A DNA stretch of 64,000 bases from Paenibacillus sp. 32352 (GCF_002042965.1 NZ_MZNT01000009.1:295387-359386), one strand, 5' to 3'. Positions 33,816-42,680 are shown, counted from the first letter of the stretch. A program made the numbers and translations. The notes: generated from the sequence alone by a model not told the origin.

Positions 33816-36386
33816 ATGGACAGCGCAAATAGAAAACGGCTGTGGAAACAGCAAATTCTTGAAATCGCTTCCCAGGCGGAAGAGCCCTATTATGTATTCG
33901 GGGAGGAGAGGAATCGGCCGATTCTATGGCTTCAGGATTTTCCGGAAGATTGGCTGGAGCGCTCCCAGCGTCGCGAGTTTGCAGCTGTTGTGCGGCCGGG
34001 AGAGTTCTATGTGCTGCAAGTCGTCTTGTTTGCCACTCGCTGCTCGCTAATAGACGTGCAAGCAGAATTCACGGATCTGGTGTCCTCTCAAGGCTCGCGC
34101 ATTCCTGCTTCCGGAATCAAGTGCTTTGCCATGGGAGGCAGGGATGCGTACGGACAGCCGTTTAAGAAAAAAGTTACTGTCCGACAGGGAGGCGTTCAGT
34201 CGCTGTGGATAGGAATTTCCGTTCCCAGAGATGTGCCCGCGGCTTCGTATTCCGGAGTATGGACCTTTTCGGCTTGCGGCAGCATTCAGCCGTTTACCGT
34301 AAAGCTAACGGTAGCTGGCCAGCCTCTGGACGATGCCGGAGACAGCGAGACGTGGAGGCATTCCCGTTTGCGATGGCTGAACTCGGATCTGGCTATCGAC
34401 GAAGAAGTGACGGCACCTTACATTCCGGTTACCTGGAAGGATCGGAGGGTGGGCTGCTTAGGCAGAGAGCTGACCCTTAATGACTATGGGTTCCCCGAAG
34501 CAATTGAAAGCCGGTTCAATGACGCTGTAGATGGACTCACGGATGTTGGGAAGCCGATTCTTGCAGAACCGATTCGTTTTGCTGTCCAAACCCCGGAAGG
34601 AGAGGCAGTCTGGGAGAGCAGAGGAGTACGCTTCGAGAGACAAACGGACAGCCGAATTGGATGGTCTGCCCAAAGTCATTGCCCTTCGTTCGAGATGAGG
34701 TGTCAAGGCGAGCTCGAATACGATGGGTACGTCCGTTATGAAGTAACCTTGAAGGCGAAGAAGACTGTACATGTCAGCGATATGTGGCTTGATATTCCTT
34801 ATGCTCCGGGTGCAGCCCGTTATGGAATGGGACTCGGGCATAAGGGAGGCTTTCTTCCCGAGCATCTGGACTGGCACTGGGATCCTTCTAAACATCAGCA
34901 TGCGATGTGGATTGGTGACGTTAATGCGGGCCTGCGGCTCCGTCTGCTCGATCCGGAAGGCCGCAGACCGTTCGTCAATATTTATTACAAGCACCGTCCC
35001 TTAACGGTACCGGATAGCTGGGGGAATCGAGGCAAAGGCGGCGTCAAGCTCTTACATCGTGAACATGCAGCTGTGTTACGCGCTTATAGCGGAGAACGAA
35101 TGATGGAGCAGGGAGAAGAGCTGCGCTTCGTCTTTGATCTGATGATCACTCCGCTCAAGGCGATAGAGATGAATGCCCATTGGAATAACCGGTATTTGCA
35201 TCGGCTGGAGGGCAAAGCGGTGATGGATCATTGGCAAGAACAGGCTCTCGCTAGCGGCGCCAATATCATCAATATCCACCATGGCGCGGATGCCCATCCG
35301 TTCATTAATTATCCGTTCCTGGAAACGGAGACTCTTGCCCGGTTCGTAGCGGAAGCGCATAACAGGAATCTGAAAGTCAAGCTATATTATACCGTGAGGG
35401 AAATCAGCGATCATATGACGGAGCTGCAAGCGCTCCGGAGCCTGGGGGATGAGATATTTCCAAGGCCGAATCCGGATGTGGTCACTTCTTTATGGCAGGG
35501 CGATGCGGCGAAGTGGGTTCGAGAGCATCTGGGGGATGACATCATTCCTGCGTGGAAGCATGAATTTAAAGCAGGAAAATACACGGGGGAAATCGATGCG
35601 GCTATAGTAACGGACGGGACTTCGAGATTAGTCAATTACTATGTGGAAGGCTTGAATTGGCTGCTGAAGCATACCGATATGGACGGCCTGTATATCGACG
35701 ATACGGCCTATGATCGTTTCACGATGCGGCGTGTCCGCAAAATACTGGACCGGACGAAACCGGGCTCCTTGATCGATTTTCATACATGGAACCACATGAA
35801 TGAAAGGGCGGGCTTTGTAAATAATGCCGACTTATATATGGAGCTCTTCCCTTATCTCGACAGCCTGTGGATCGGGGAAGGGTTCAAATACAACGAGGTC
35901 CGTCCCGAGTATTGGCTAGTTGAAATCAGCGGCATTCCCTTCGGGCTTATGGGGGAAATGCTGGGTGATGGCAACCCTTGGCGCGGCATGATTTACGGGA
36001 TGTCCAATCGGCTTGGCTGGTTCGGTCATAGCCCGGAGGGGCTCTGGAAGCTATGGGATCGTTTTGGTATCCAGGATGCGCAAATGCTGGGCTACTGGCA
36101 TCCGGACAATCCGATTGCGCCTAGTCGCAAGGATGTAGCTGTTACCGTATACCACAAGCAGGATCAAATGCTCATTGCTGCGGCCAGCTGGGCGGACGAA
36201 CCGCTCCAATGCTCCCTTCATATCGATTGGGGGCAGCTTGGCTGGGAGCCCGACTCGCTATGTATCGAAGTGCCGGCGATTGACAATATTCAAGATGCCA
36301 TTGCCTTGGAATCTTTGCAAGCCATATCGCTGCAGCCGCAGCAGGGATTGATCATTATCGTCCGAAGCGGAAGCGGGAACTTATAG
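33816..36386 (+). CDS. DUF6067 / GH123-like glycoside hydrolase domain protein
   Basis: This 856-residue cytoplasmic-looking protein has no signal peptide. Residues 40-170 form a beta-sandwich (AAVVRPGEFYVLQVVLF, WIGISVPRDVPAASYSG). Residues 200-450 are a galactose-mutarotase-like beta region, and about 460-760 a TIM barrel. The barrel carries NIINIHHGADAHPFINYPF, LKVKLYYTVREISDH, DGLYIDDTAYDR with adjacent acidic residues where GH123-like enzymes have catalytic acids, and MGEMLGDGNPW. The activity is unproven; GH123 enzymes act on beta-N-acetylgalactosaminides. It lies 38 bp after the lipoprotein gene and 14 bp before GH89, so a shared transcript is very likely. Confidence 0.82.
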   Translation: MDSANRKRLWKQQILEIASQAEEPYYVFGEERNRPILWLQDFPEDWLERSQRREFAAVVRPGEFYVLQVVLFATRCSLIDVQAEFTDLVSSQGSRIPASGIKCFAMGGRDAYGQPFKKKVTVRQGGVQSLWIGISVPRDVPAASYSGVWTFSACGSIQPFTVKLTVAGQPLDDAGDSETWRHSRLRWLNSDLAIDEEVTAPYIPVTWKDRRVGCLGRELTLNDYGFPEAIESRFNDAVDGLTDVGKPILAEPIRFAVQTPEGEAVWESRGVRFERQTDSRIGWSAQSHCPSFEMRCQGELEYDGYVRYEVTLKAKKTVHVSDMWLDIPYAPGAARYGMGLGHKGGFLPEHLDWHWDPSKHQHAMWIGDVNAGLRLRLLDPEGRRPFVNIYYKHRPLTVPDSWGNRGKGGVKLLHREHAAVLRAYSGERMMEQGEELRFVFDLMITPLKAIEMNAHWNNRYLHRLEGKAVMDHWQEQALASGANIINIHHGADAHPFINYPFLETETLARFVAEAHNRNLKVKLYYTVREISDHMTELQALRSLGDEIFPRPNPDVVTSLWQGDAAKWVREHLGDDIIPAWKHEFKAGKYTGEIDAAIVTDGTSRLVNYYVEGLNWLLKHTDMDGLYIDDTAYDRFTMRRVRKILDRTKPGSLIDFHTWNHMNERAGFVNNADLYMELFPYLDSLWIGEGFKYNEVRPEYWLVEISGIPFGLMGEMLGDGNPWRGMIYGMSNRLGWFGHSPEGLWKLWDRFGIQDAQMLGYWHPDNPIAPSRKDVAVTVYHKQDQMLIAAASWADEPLQCSLHIDWGQLGWEPDSLCIEVPAIDNIQDAIALESLQAISLQPQQGLIIIVRSGSGNL

Positions 36387-36400
36387 GAGGAGACAAGCTA

Positions 36401-38527
36401 ATGACAGATGCTGTAAGAAATAACGTTGTGGATAAAGAAGTCGTAGTAGGGTTATTGCATCGTCTGTTGGGCGCGGCTTATGCCGAGCAGTTTGAGCTGG
36501 AAGTGATTGAGCAGGACCAGGGACGCGATGTATTTGAGATTGAAAACAAGGGGAAGAGAATCGTGCTCCGGGGATCGAACGGTATCAGTCTCGCTTCCGC
36601 GCTTCACTGGTATTTAAAATACAGCTGCCATGCACATATTTCCTGGTCAGGCGATCAGTTGTCGCTGCCGGACCAGCTGCTGCCCGTAAGAGAGGCTGTT
36701 CGTAAAATAACCCCTTATCGTCATCGATATATGTACAATTTCTGTACCTTTAACTACACGATGACCTGGTGGGATTGGAAGCGATGGGAGCGGGAAATCG
36801 ATTGGATGGCGCTGCACGGCATTAACATGCCTCTAGCCGCAACGGGACAGGAAGCGGTCTGGATGGAGACAGGGCGCAAGCTGGGGCTGTCCGACGATGA
36901 AATGCTCAAGCATTTGACAGGACCGGCTTACCTGGCCTGGCACTATATGGGGAATGTCGACGGTATGGGAGGGCCGCTTCCAACAAGCTGGATTGAAGGG
37001 CAGAGAGAGCTGCAGCTGCAAATTCTGGAGCGTGAACGCCAGCTCGGCATGACGCCGGTGTTAGCGGGCTTCTATGGTCATGTGCCTGCCGCATTGAAAC
37101 AGAAGCATCCGGATGCCAACATCCTGCAGCTGAAGTCATGGTTTGGAATGCCGGGCATTCACTTCCTGGACCCGCGGGATCCCTTGTTTGACGAAGCGGC
37201 CGGTCACTTTTACGAGGAGCAGAAGAGGCTTTACGGGACGGACCACTTGTACGCGATGGATTTGTTCCATGAAGGGAAATCGCCTGACACCTCGACGGAG
37301 TATGTCACCGAGTCGGCAAAGGCTGTTTGTCAAAGCATGCTGAACCATGATCCGGATGGAATCTGGGTCATGCAGAGCTGGTCGATGTCCGAGCCCATTG
37401 TGCGTTCCCTTCCGAAGGAGCATCTGCTGATGCTGGATTTGCATGCGGAGAGCAATGCCAAATGGAAGCAGTCTCATGCTTTTTACGGAAAACCGTGGAT
37501 TTGGTGCATGCTGCACAACTTCGGTGCGCGTAACGGGATGTTCGGGGATCTGGATTCGTTGGCGCAAGGTCCGGCACAGGCGCTGCATGACCCGGGGAGA
37601 GGGGATATGGCGGGGATCGGCTTTGCTCCTGAAGCCATTGAGGAGAATCCGGTTTTTTACGACCTGCTGAGTGAAATGATTTGGCGGACAGAGGCTCCCG
37701 ATCCGGATGAATGGGCAACAGCCTACTTGCGGCGCCGCTATGGCAGACATAATGATGCGGCAGTAGAAGCATGGCGCTTGCTTCGCAAATCGGTCTATTC
37801 AAAAAATGCTAATTATGAATCCGTTGTTTGCGCCAGACCGAAGCTGGAAATTAGACGAACCTGCAACGGAACGGTAGTTCCTTTCTATGATGTGCGGGTG
37901 CTGCTGCGTGCATGGGAAGCCTTGCTGGAGAGCGGGGAGGAATTGCGGACTTCCATCAACTATCAATACGATTTGGTGAATGTAGGACGGCAGGTGTTAT
38001 CAGATACGGCAAGGCCGCTGCATTTGAAGATGATTGAGGCGTTCACCCGAAGGGACCGTACGGGATTTCAAGAATATTGGAACGCATTGGAGGCGCTGAT
38101 CGTCGATCTGGAAGAGCTGCTCGGCACAAATGTTCATTTTCTTACCGGCCCATGGATAGATCGAGCGAAGAAGTGGGGAAATACACAGGATGAGATAGCG
38201 CTTCATGAGTTCAATGCCCGCACGATCATTTCCACCTGGTGGCCCGAGGTTACCTTTGACGACTATGCACACAAACAGTGGTCCGGCATCATGGCGAGCT
38301 ATTACTTGCAAAGGTGGAGACGATTTGCCGCCTGCCTGGAGGCCTCTATCGACGATCCAGATTCTTTCGATCAGCAAGCCTTTGACCGGGAAATACGCGA
38401 GTGGGAGGTCAGCTGGATGGAAGGAAGCGATACCTTTGCGTTGGAAGCTGCAGGAGATCCCGTAGACGTATCCCGGCGGTTGTTCAAGACCTACGCCGAT
38501 ATGGTTGAATGCTTTTGGAAGGGATGA
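36401..38527 (+). CDS. Alpha-N-acetylglucosaminidase, GH89 (NAGLU-like)
   Basis: The 708-residue enzyme aligns by pattern with GH89. It has a small N-terminal alpha-beta domain (residues 1-105), then a TIM barrel with HRYMYNFCTFNYTMTWWDWKRWEREIDWMALHGINMPLA near residue 108. GQEAVW follows, with its glutamate where GH89 has one catalytic acid. AMDLFHEGKSP near 287 provides the other conserved carboxylates, and VMQSWSM and MLHNFGARNGMFG follow. An alpha-helical C-terminal domain with RAW-LLESGEELRTSINYQYDLVNVGRQVL is present. The enzyme releases terminal alpha-linked GlcNAc, as in gastric mucin caps or heparan-type chains. No signal peptide is seen, so an intracellular role after uptake is implied. 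GGAGGAG precedes the ATG. Confidence 0.92.
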   Translation: MTDAVRNNVVDKEVVVGLLHRLLGAAYAEQFELEVIEQDQGRDVFEIENKGKRIVLRGSNGISLASALHWYLKYSCHAHISWSGDQLSLPDQLLPVREAVRKITPYRHRYMYNFCTFNYTMTWWDWKRWEREIDWMALHGINMPLAATGQEAVWMETGRKLGLSDDEMLKHLTGPAYLAWHYMGNVDGMGGPLPTSWIEGQRELQLQILERERQLGMTPVLAGFYGHVPAALKQKHPDANILQLKSWFGMPGIHFLDPRDPLFDEAAGHFYEEQKRLYGTDHLYAMDLFHEGKSPDTSTEYVTESAKAVCQSMLNHDPDGIWVMQSWSMSEPIVRSLPKEHLLMLDLHAESNAKWKQSHAFYGKPWIWCMLHNFGARNGMFGDLDSLAQGPAQALHDPGRGDMAGIGFAPEAIEENPVFYDLLSEMIWRTEAPDPDEWATAYLRRRYGRHNDAAVEAWRLLRKSVYSKNANYESVVCARPKLEIRRTCNGTVVPFYDVRVLLRAWEALLESGEELRTSINYQYDLVNVGRQVLSDTARPLHLKMIEAFTRRDRTGFQEYWNALEALIVDLEELLGTNVHFLTGPWIDRAKKWGNTQDEIALHEFNARTIISTWWPEVTFDDYAHKQWSGIMASYYLQRWRRFAACLEASIDDPDSFDQQAFDREIREWEVSWMEGSDTFALEAAGDPVDVSRRLFKTYADMVECFWKG

Positions 38528-38590
38528 TCCTATCCTGGACTTTTTCATGATTCGATTTGGGTAGTTTACCATTTATACTTTGTTGTAAAG

Positions 38591-38659
38591 CGTCTCTGGA
38601 AGACGGGTTTTAGAGGCTTGACCTCGTAACAACCCATCGTCCCGGGGCGTTTGTTTTTT
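38591..38659 (+). terminator. Structured terminator candidate after the GH89 gene
   Basis: CGTCT/AGACG (38591-38595, 38601-38605), GAGG/CCTC (38613-38616, 38622-38625) and GGGTT/AACCC (38605-38609, 38631-38635) form hairpins. The whole ends in GGGGCGTTTGTTTTTT. Confidence 0.45.
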
Positions 38660-38666
38660 GGTAAAG

Positions 38667-38743
38667 GCGGTGCTCAGAAAATCTGACAAGAGATGTTAGC
38701 CTAAGAAACGCTGCAGGGGAAGTCTGGTAACCGCATTAGGCTA
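38667..38743 (+). ncRNA. Possible pseudoknotted leader of the kinase gene
   Basis: GCGGT 38667-38671 can pair with ACCGC 38730-38734, and TAGCCTAA 38697-38704 with TTAGGCTA 38736-38743. The order A, B, A', B' is that of a pseudoknot. A segment GGGGAAGTCTGGTAACCGC lies inside. No known riboswitch class is recognised. Confidence 0.3.
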
Positions 38744-38819
38744 GGGTGCAGGAATACGCGGCAGGATGTCGAAGAAGATAAGATTAAGCCTATGAAAATC
38801 GGATAAGAATGGAGAGCAT

Positions 38820-39923
38820 ATGATAATTAAAAAGCCCTTATCGGACATCATTCCTGAATTATTTGATCTTCCTGGTGGTATATCTGTCTCGATAGATGCA
38901 AGCTGCAAAAGAATTATACATAATGCCACGGCTGCCGAGTTTCTCCGAATCAAATCAGGAGGAGACTTCTCGATGTCAGCGGACGACCCGCCTTCAGTAC
39001 TTGCCTTCGATGAGCATGGCAGATGTCTGACTGCAAAAGAATTAACCTTACAGAAGGCTATTTTGGAAGGCAAGGAAAATAAGCAAGTCGTAGAACTGGT
39101 GTGGCCTGACGGGGTTCGAAAAATCGCAGTCTGGAACAGCAAACCGATATTCAACGAACAAGGTGAAATTATTGGGGCTGTGTCCATTTCTGAAGATATT
39201 ACCGATTATATGCTTGAAAAACGGCGGCTGCGGGAATCGCAGGAGCGGTTAAGGATCGAATTGGAGAGGATGGATCGATTAAACCATGTAGCGCAGCTGG
39301 CTGCAGGCATCAGTCATGAGGTCAGGAATCCTCTAACCACAGTGAAGGGCTTTCTGCAAATCATGCATTCTAATTTACAGAGGGTCGATGAAACGATCGT
39401 TAACCTGATGATCGAGGAATTAGATCGTGCAAATGAGATCATTTCCGATTTTCTGTCTCTTACTAAGGTCCATAAGAAGGAATTAAGCCAAGATAATATA
39501 TGGAACGTCATTGACCGGATGCTCCCGCTGATAGAGAATGAGGCTTTCATAGCGAAAAAGAAGCTGGTTTTGAAGCGAACTAAAGTATCTGATGTCATGC
39601 TCGATTCCAAAGAGGTCAAGCAGCTCATATTGAATCTGGTGCGAAATGCTCTCGAGGCCATGCAAATCGGGGGCACTGTCTATGTCGAGACGCTGGAGAC
39701 TCCATCCTGCGTAGAATTGCGAGTTACAGACGAAGGGCCGGGTATTCCAAAACATATTTTGGAGCAGCTGGGAACCGGAACCCCCTTTGTTACGACAAAG
39801 ACGAACGGCACGGGAGTAGGACTTGCCATTTGCTATGACATCGCAAAACGGCATAATGCTCACATGGATATTGAAACGAGTTCAACGGGAACGATGTTTA
39901 AGATACAATTCCCGAAGCTTTGA
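38820..39923 (+). CDS. PAS-domain sensor histidine kinase (sporulation-kinase-like)
   Basis: The 367-residue soluble kinase has an N-terminal PAS-like region (ISVSIDASCKRIIHNATAAEFLRI) and a PAC-like end (PIFNEQGEIIGAVSISEDIT). The HisKA box is LAAGISHEVRNPLTTVKGFLQI with the phosphorylated His near residue 165. The ATPase shows N-box LNLVRNALEAM near 271, and GPGIP and GTGVGLAI. The H-box closely follows the KinA/KinB/KinE type that feeds Spo0F. No response regulator gene is next to it, which fits an orphan phosphorelay kinase. It is preceded by GGAGAG and by a structured leader. Confidence 0.9.
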   Translation: MIIKKPLSDIIPELFDLPGGISVSIDASCKRIIHNATAAEFLRIKSGGDFSMSADDPPSVLAFDEHGRCLTAKELTLQKAILEGKENKQVVELVWPDGVRKIAVWNSKPIFNEQGEIIGAVSISEDITDYMLEKRRLRESQERLRIELERMDRLNHVAQLAAGISHEVRNPLTTVKGFLQIMHSNLQRVDETIVNLMIEELDRANEIISDFLSLTKVHKKELSQDNIWNVIDRMLPLIENEAFIAKKKLVLKRTKVSDVMLDSKEVKQLILNLVRNALEAMQIGGTVYVETLETPSCVELRVTDEGPGIPKHILEQLGTGTPFVTTKTNGTGVGLAICYDIAKRHNAHMDIETSSTGTMFKIQFPKL

Positions 39924-39976
39924 AGCTGCAGCCGATTCATTGAGCGATAACGATAGTTTCATGGTGAAAATAAGGC

Positions 39977-40003
39977 GCGTCTGCACTTAGCAGGCGCACT
40001 TTT
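39977..40003 (+). terminator. Rho-independent terminator
   Basis: GCGTCTGC 39977-39984 pairs with GCAGGCGC 39990-39997 (one G-T pair) around ACTTA, followed by ACTTTTATT. Confidence 0.8.
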
Positions 40004-40037
40004 ATTAATAGTACTTATGGAAATAAGGAGGGTACTT

Positions 40038-40112
40038 ATGAAGGAAGAAGAAGATGATGCTTTGTTTGAAATCCTAGCCGAGCGGGTGGAGTTTACGGTT
40101 CAGGAAAAATGA
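40038..40112 (+). CDS. Possible 24-residue acidic peptide
   Basis: An ATG with a perfect AGGAGGG seven to eight bases upstream opens 24 codons rich in Glu and Asp before a TGA. It lies between the kinase terminator and the transporter promoter. It may be a small protein or the stump of a lost gene. No family is known. Confidence 0.4.
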   Translation: MKEEEDDALFEILAERVEFTVQEK

Positions 40113-40178
40113 GTGGTTTCCTTTCCCGAACTTCCCATTACTTACCTCGAGGTTACTAAATGGACTTTAATACAGTTC

Positions 40179-40207
40179 TTGTCACGCATCCTCTGATTAA
40201 CTATGAT
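40179..40207 (+). promoter_or_regulatory. Sigma-A promoter of the MFS gene
   Basis: TTGTCA 40179-40184 and TATGAT 40202-40207 are 17 bases apart and lie about 35 bases before the start codon. Confidence 0.6.
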
Positions 40208-40241
40208 TGGATATACATTGACATAGGGCGGAGTGATCACT

Positions 40242-41444
40242 TTGGGTAATGCTGAGGCAAGTTATCGAATTCCTCTTTTTTGCACCGTGACCCTGCTGTT
40301 CTGGTTTTCCATGTATACCTGCGTTCCGATTTTGGCCTCCTATGTGGAGTTTCTGGGGGCTTCCCACCAGATGGCCGGCTTTATTGTCGGCATGTACGGG
40401 CTAAGCCAGATGCTGCTGCGGATTCCCGTGGGAGTGCTTTCCGACCGCTATCATAAGCGCAAAATGTTTATTCTGTTCGGTCTGCTGTTCTCCGTGTTGG
40501 CCGGACTGGGCATTCTAATCACGCAGGAGATTACCTGGATACTCATTCTGAGGGCACTTGCGGGTGCGGCGGCAGCAACATGGGTCGATTTTACCATTCT
40601 GTTCGTAAGCTATTTCAAGAAAGAAGACACTACTCGAGCGCTTGGAACGCTGTCCTTCTATAATTCGACCGGACAGATGCTCGGTATCCTTCTCGGCGGA
40701 TGGTTCGCGGACCGTTTCGGGTGGGAGTCCTCCTTCATCATCGGTGCAGCGGTAGGGATGATAGGGCTCGTAGGTGCATGGTTTCTGGTTGAAAAGGTGG
40801 ATAAACATGCGCAAAAAATTACTTTCGAGGGTGTCCTGGATGTTGCGAAGGATCGGACGCTGCTTACCGTTTCTTTCTTGTCCATTCTGTTTCAGGTACT
40901 GACTTTCGCCACAGTTTTCGGCTTCACGCCGGTGTTCGCCCAATCGCTAGGAGCCACCAAGCTTGATATGGGGCTGCTGACCTTCTTCTCCACGTTTCCA
41001 ACCGCGTTAGCCGCCTGGTTCGGAGGGAGGCATCTGGCGCAAAAGCTGGGAGAGCGAAACACGATCATTGTCGGTTTTATCATCAGCGGGGTGTTTACCG
41101 TGGCGATTCCATTCACCCCGTCGCTCTGGGTGCTTATGCTGACGCAAGCTTTGGCCGGCTTCGGAAGAGGCTTTACTTCTCCTGTGCTGATGTCGTTGAG
41201 CATTAAACATATGGATACCGGCAAACGTGCGACGGCAATGGGATTCTACCAGGCGATTTACGGCTTGGGGATGTTCGGCGGCCCCATCATCATGGGAATC
41301 GCCGGAGATTGGTTTTCCCTGGAGAACGGCTTCCTGATGGTCGGAGCTCTCGGCTGCGTCACTTCCATACTGGCTTACCTGATGCTGAATAGGGCAGGGG
41401 CTGGAACAACTGCGCCTCCGCGCACGCGCGAAATAGCGAAGTGA
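40242..41444 (+). CDS. MFS transporter
   Basis: The roughly 400-residue protein has twelve hydrophobic segments. The MFS loop 2-3 signature is seen as RIPVGVLSDRYHKRKM near residue 66 and its half-repeat as GGRHLAQKLGERNTI near 270; FTSPVLMSLSIKHMDTGKRATAMGFYQAIYGLGMF is typical of drug/sugar antiporters of the DHA1 or YfcJ/SetB kind. TTG 40242 is favoured because GGAG 40229-40232 is well spaced for it; GTG 40233 directly abuts the RBS. The substrate is not evident. A single gene with its own promoter and a terminator-like hairpin downstream. Confidence 0.88.
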   Translation: MGNAEASYRIPLFCTVTLLFWFSMYTCVPILASYVEFLGASHQMAGFIVGMYGLSQMLLRIPVGVLSDRYHKRKMFILFGLLFSVLAGLGILITQEITWILILRALAGAAAATWVDFTILFVSYFKKEDTTRALGTLSFYNSTGQMLGILLGGWFADRFGWESSFIIGAAVGMIGLVGAWFLVEKVDKHAQKITFEGVLDVAKDRTLLTVSFLSILFQVLTFATVFGFTPVFAQSLGATKLDMGLLTFFSTFPTALAAWFGGRHLAQKLGERNTIIVGFIISGVFTVAIPFTPSLWVLMLTQALAGFGRGFTSPVLMSLSIKHMDTGKRATAMGFYQAIYGLGMFGGPIIMGIAGDWFSLENGFLMVGALGCVTSILAYLMLNRAGAGTTAPPRTREIAK

Positions 41445-41470
41445 GGGAAAAGGCCTTTCACCATTTTAAA

Positions 41471-41518
41471 CTGCACCCTATTTGTTAGACACAACTAACA
41501 ATGGAGGTGCAGTTTTTT
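41471..41518 (+). terminator. IS-end hairpin acting as terminator
   Basis: CTGCACC pairs with GGTGCAG and TTGTTAG with CTAACAA around a short loop, followed by seven T. It is both the terminal palindrome of an IS3-family remnant and a good terminator for the MFS gene. Confidence 0.65.
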
Positions 41519-41610
41519 TGCCTAAATTCAGTTTAGATGAGAAATTGAAGGCCATTCAAAGGTATCAGAATGGTACCGAAGGAGTTAAAAGCATTAGGGA
41601 AAAATCATGA
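41518..41610 (+). pseudogene. IS3-family transposase OrfA fragment
   Basis: From TTG 41518, preceded by GGAGGTG, 30 codons read PKFSLDEKLKAIQRYQNG and TEGVKSIREKS, then TGA. This is the N-terminal helix of an IS3/IS150-group OrfA HTH. The remaining OrfA and all of OrfB are missing, so only the left end of the element survives. Confidence 0.75.
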
Positions 41611-41640
41611 AGTTTTACGTAATGCATTTCTGCTCAAGCT

Positions 41641-42117
41641 TTATCGATAGAAATCAATCAGATCTTCAAACAATTGTTTAATCAATTCAAGCTCAGCTTC
41701 GGTGTATTTTTCCAGGAACTCGTACATTCTCTGCTTTTCCTTGGTGTGGAGCTCGTCATGAACAGCAAAGATCTTTTTACCGACAGGAGTCAGCCGAAAA
41801 TATACTTCCTTTTTATTATCGCTGAGCTGGGCCCTTCGTACCCAACCCGCCTTCAATAATTTATTGGTGACCTTGGAAGTGTTCCCTTTGCTTAAGTTTA
41901 ACGCTTCCGCGATCGATGTAACATTAATCGGCTCCCGTTCTCCAATGCATGCAATGGTATGCAGCTCCGTCATGTTCAGACTTAATTCAACGCCTATATG
42001 CTTCCGAATTTCCTCAAGATAAGATCCGGTTATCCATGATTCATATTGCTCTTTTTGCTGAAGAAACTGAATGAAATGTTCAAGAATTGCGCTTTTATTT
42101 GCCTTGATTGAATCCAT
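41641..42117 (-). CDS. MarR family transcriptional regulator
   Basis: The 158-residue regulator has the MarR winged helix: ELHTIACIGEREPINVTSIAEALNLSKGNTSKVTNKLLKAGWVRR, with the wing QLSDNKKEVYFRLTPVGKKIF near residue 105. Dimerisation helices lie at both ends. It is preceded by GAGGAG. It is divergent from a nitroreductase gene 560 bp away, and a perfect 22-bp palindrome lies between them, which is the obvious operator for autoregulation and for control of the enzyme. Confidence 0.93.
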   Translation of the reverse strand: MDSIKANKSAILEHFIQFLQQKEQYESWITGSYLEEIRKHIGVELSLNMTELHTIACIGEREPINVTSIAEALNLSKGNTSKVTNKLLKAGWVRRAQLSDNKKEVYFRLTPVGKKIFAVHDELHTKEKQRMYEFLEKYTEAELELIKQLFEDLIDFYR

Positions 42118-42680
42118 GATTCAACTATCTCCTCGACTATTTTGTTTGTTTATTATATCATAAGTATTTTCCTGAGAAACAATATGGGATACAGGTACAT
42201 GGATACGATGATTAAAGCCATACTACCCTGAGAAATTGTCCAGCTCACTGATTGAAAAAGGGGCCGACAATATGGCAGAGCTGGAGGTTGACACCAAGAA
42301 AAGGGGGAGTTACAATGATATTGTTTCATATGAAACAATAAATGAATATGATGTCGATTGGCGTATTTTAATCCTTTTGTTTTATATGTTATTTTTTTCG
42401 TTCATGTGAAACAATTTATTGTGATGTAGGGGGGGGTTATACCGCACAATGTCTATAGGGCACTCATTCGGCCCGGATAGGTATATTGCCTGGGCAATAA
42501 CCCTTTCGGAATTGAATCCACTGAAAATGGTAAAGGAAGGCACAGATCGCTGGCGGGGAAAAGCCGCTGAATAGACCTTTATGTCAGACAAAAAGCGGAT
42601 TGCGGCGGATATTAAAACACGCTGCCGGCGGATCGGTACAGTCGGCCTGGGCCGCTGATTGCAAAAGGAGAGTGATTGTC
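42118..42680. other. Intergenic region between marR and nitroreductase
   Basis: Besides the palindrome at 42319 and a related half-site at 42401-42414 it holds AT-rich sequence. A 45-codon frame at 42272-42409 ends in a hydrophobic tail but runs through the operator and was not accepted. Confidence 0.5.
42319..42340. promoter_or_regulatory. Perfect palindrome, likely MarR operator
   Basis: The arm TATTGTTTCAT is followed directly by its exact reverse complement, 22 bp in all. A second, partial site (TTCATGTGAAACAAT) follows at 42401-42415. MarR proteins bind such palindromes. Confidence 0.65.

Noticed and set aside
38660..38760. Resemblance to a cobalamin riboswitch (GGGGAAGTCTGGTAACCGC)
   Set aside because: The downstream B12-box and the CCCGCAACTGT-type segment are missing and the following gene is a kinase.
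42272..42409. 45-codon frame with hydrophobic end before the nitroreductase gene
   Set aside because: It crosses the MarR palindrome and second site, and its coding pattern is weak despite an AAAGGGG-like RBS.
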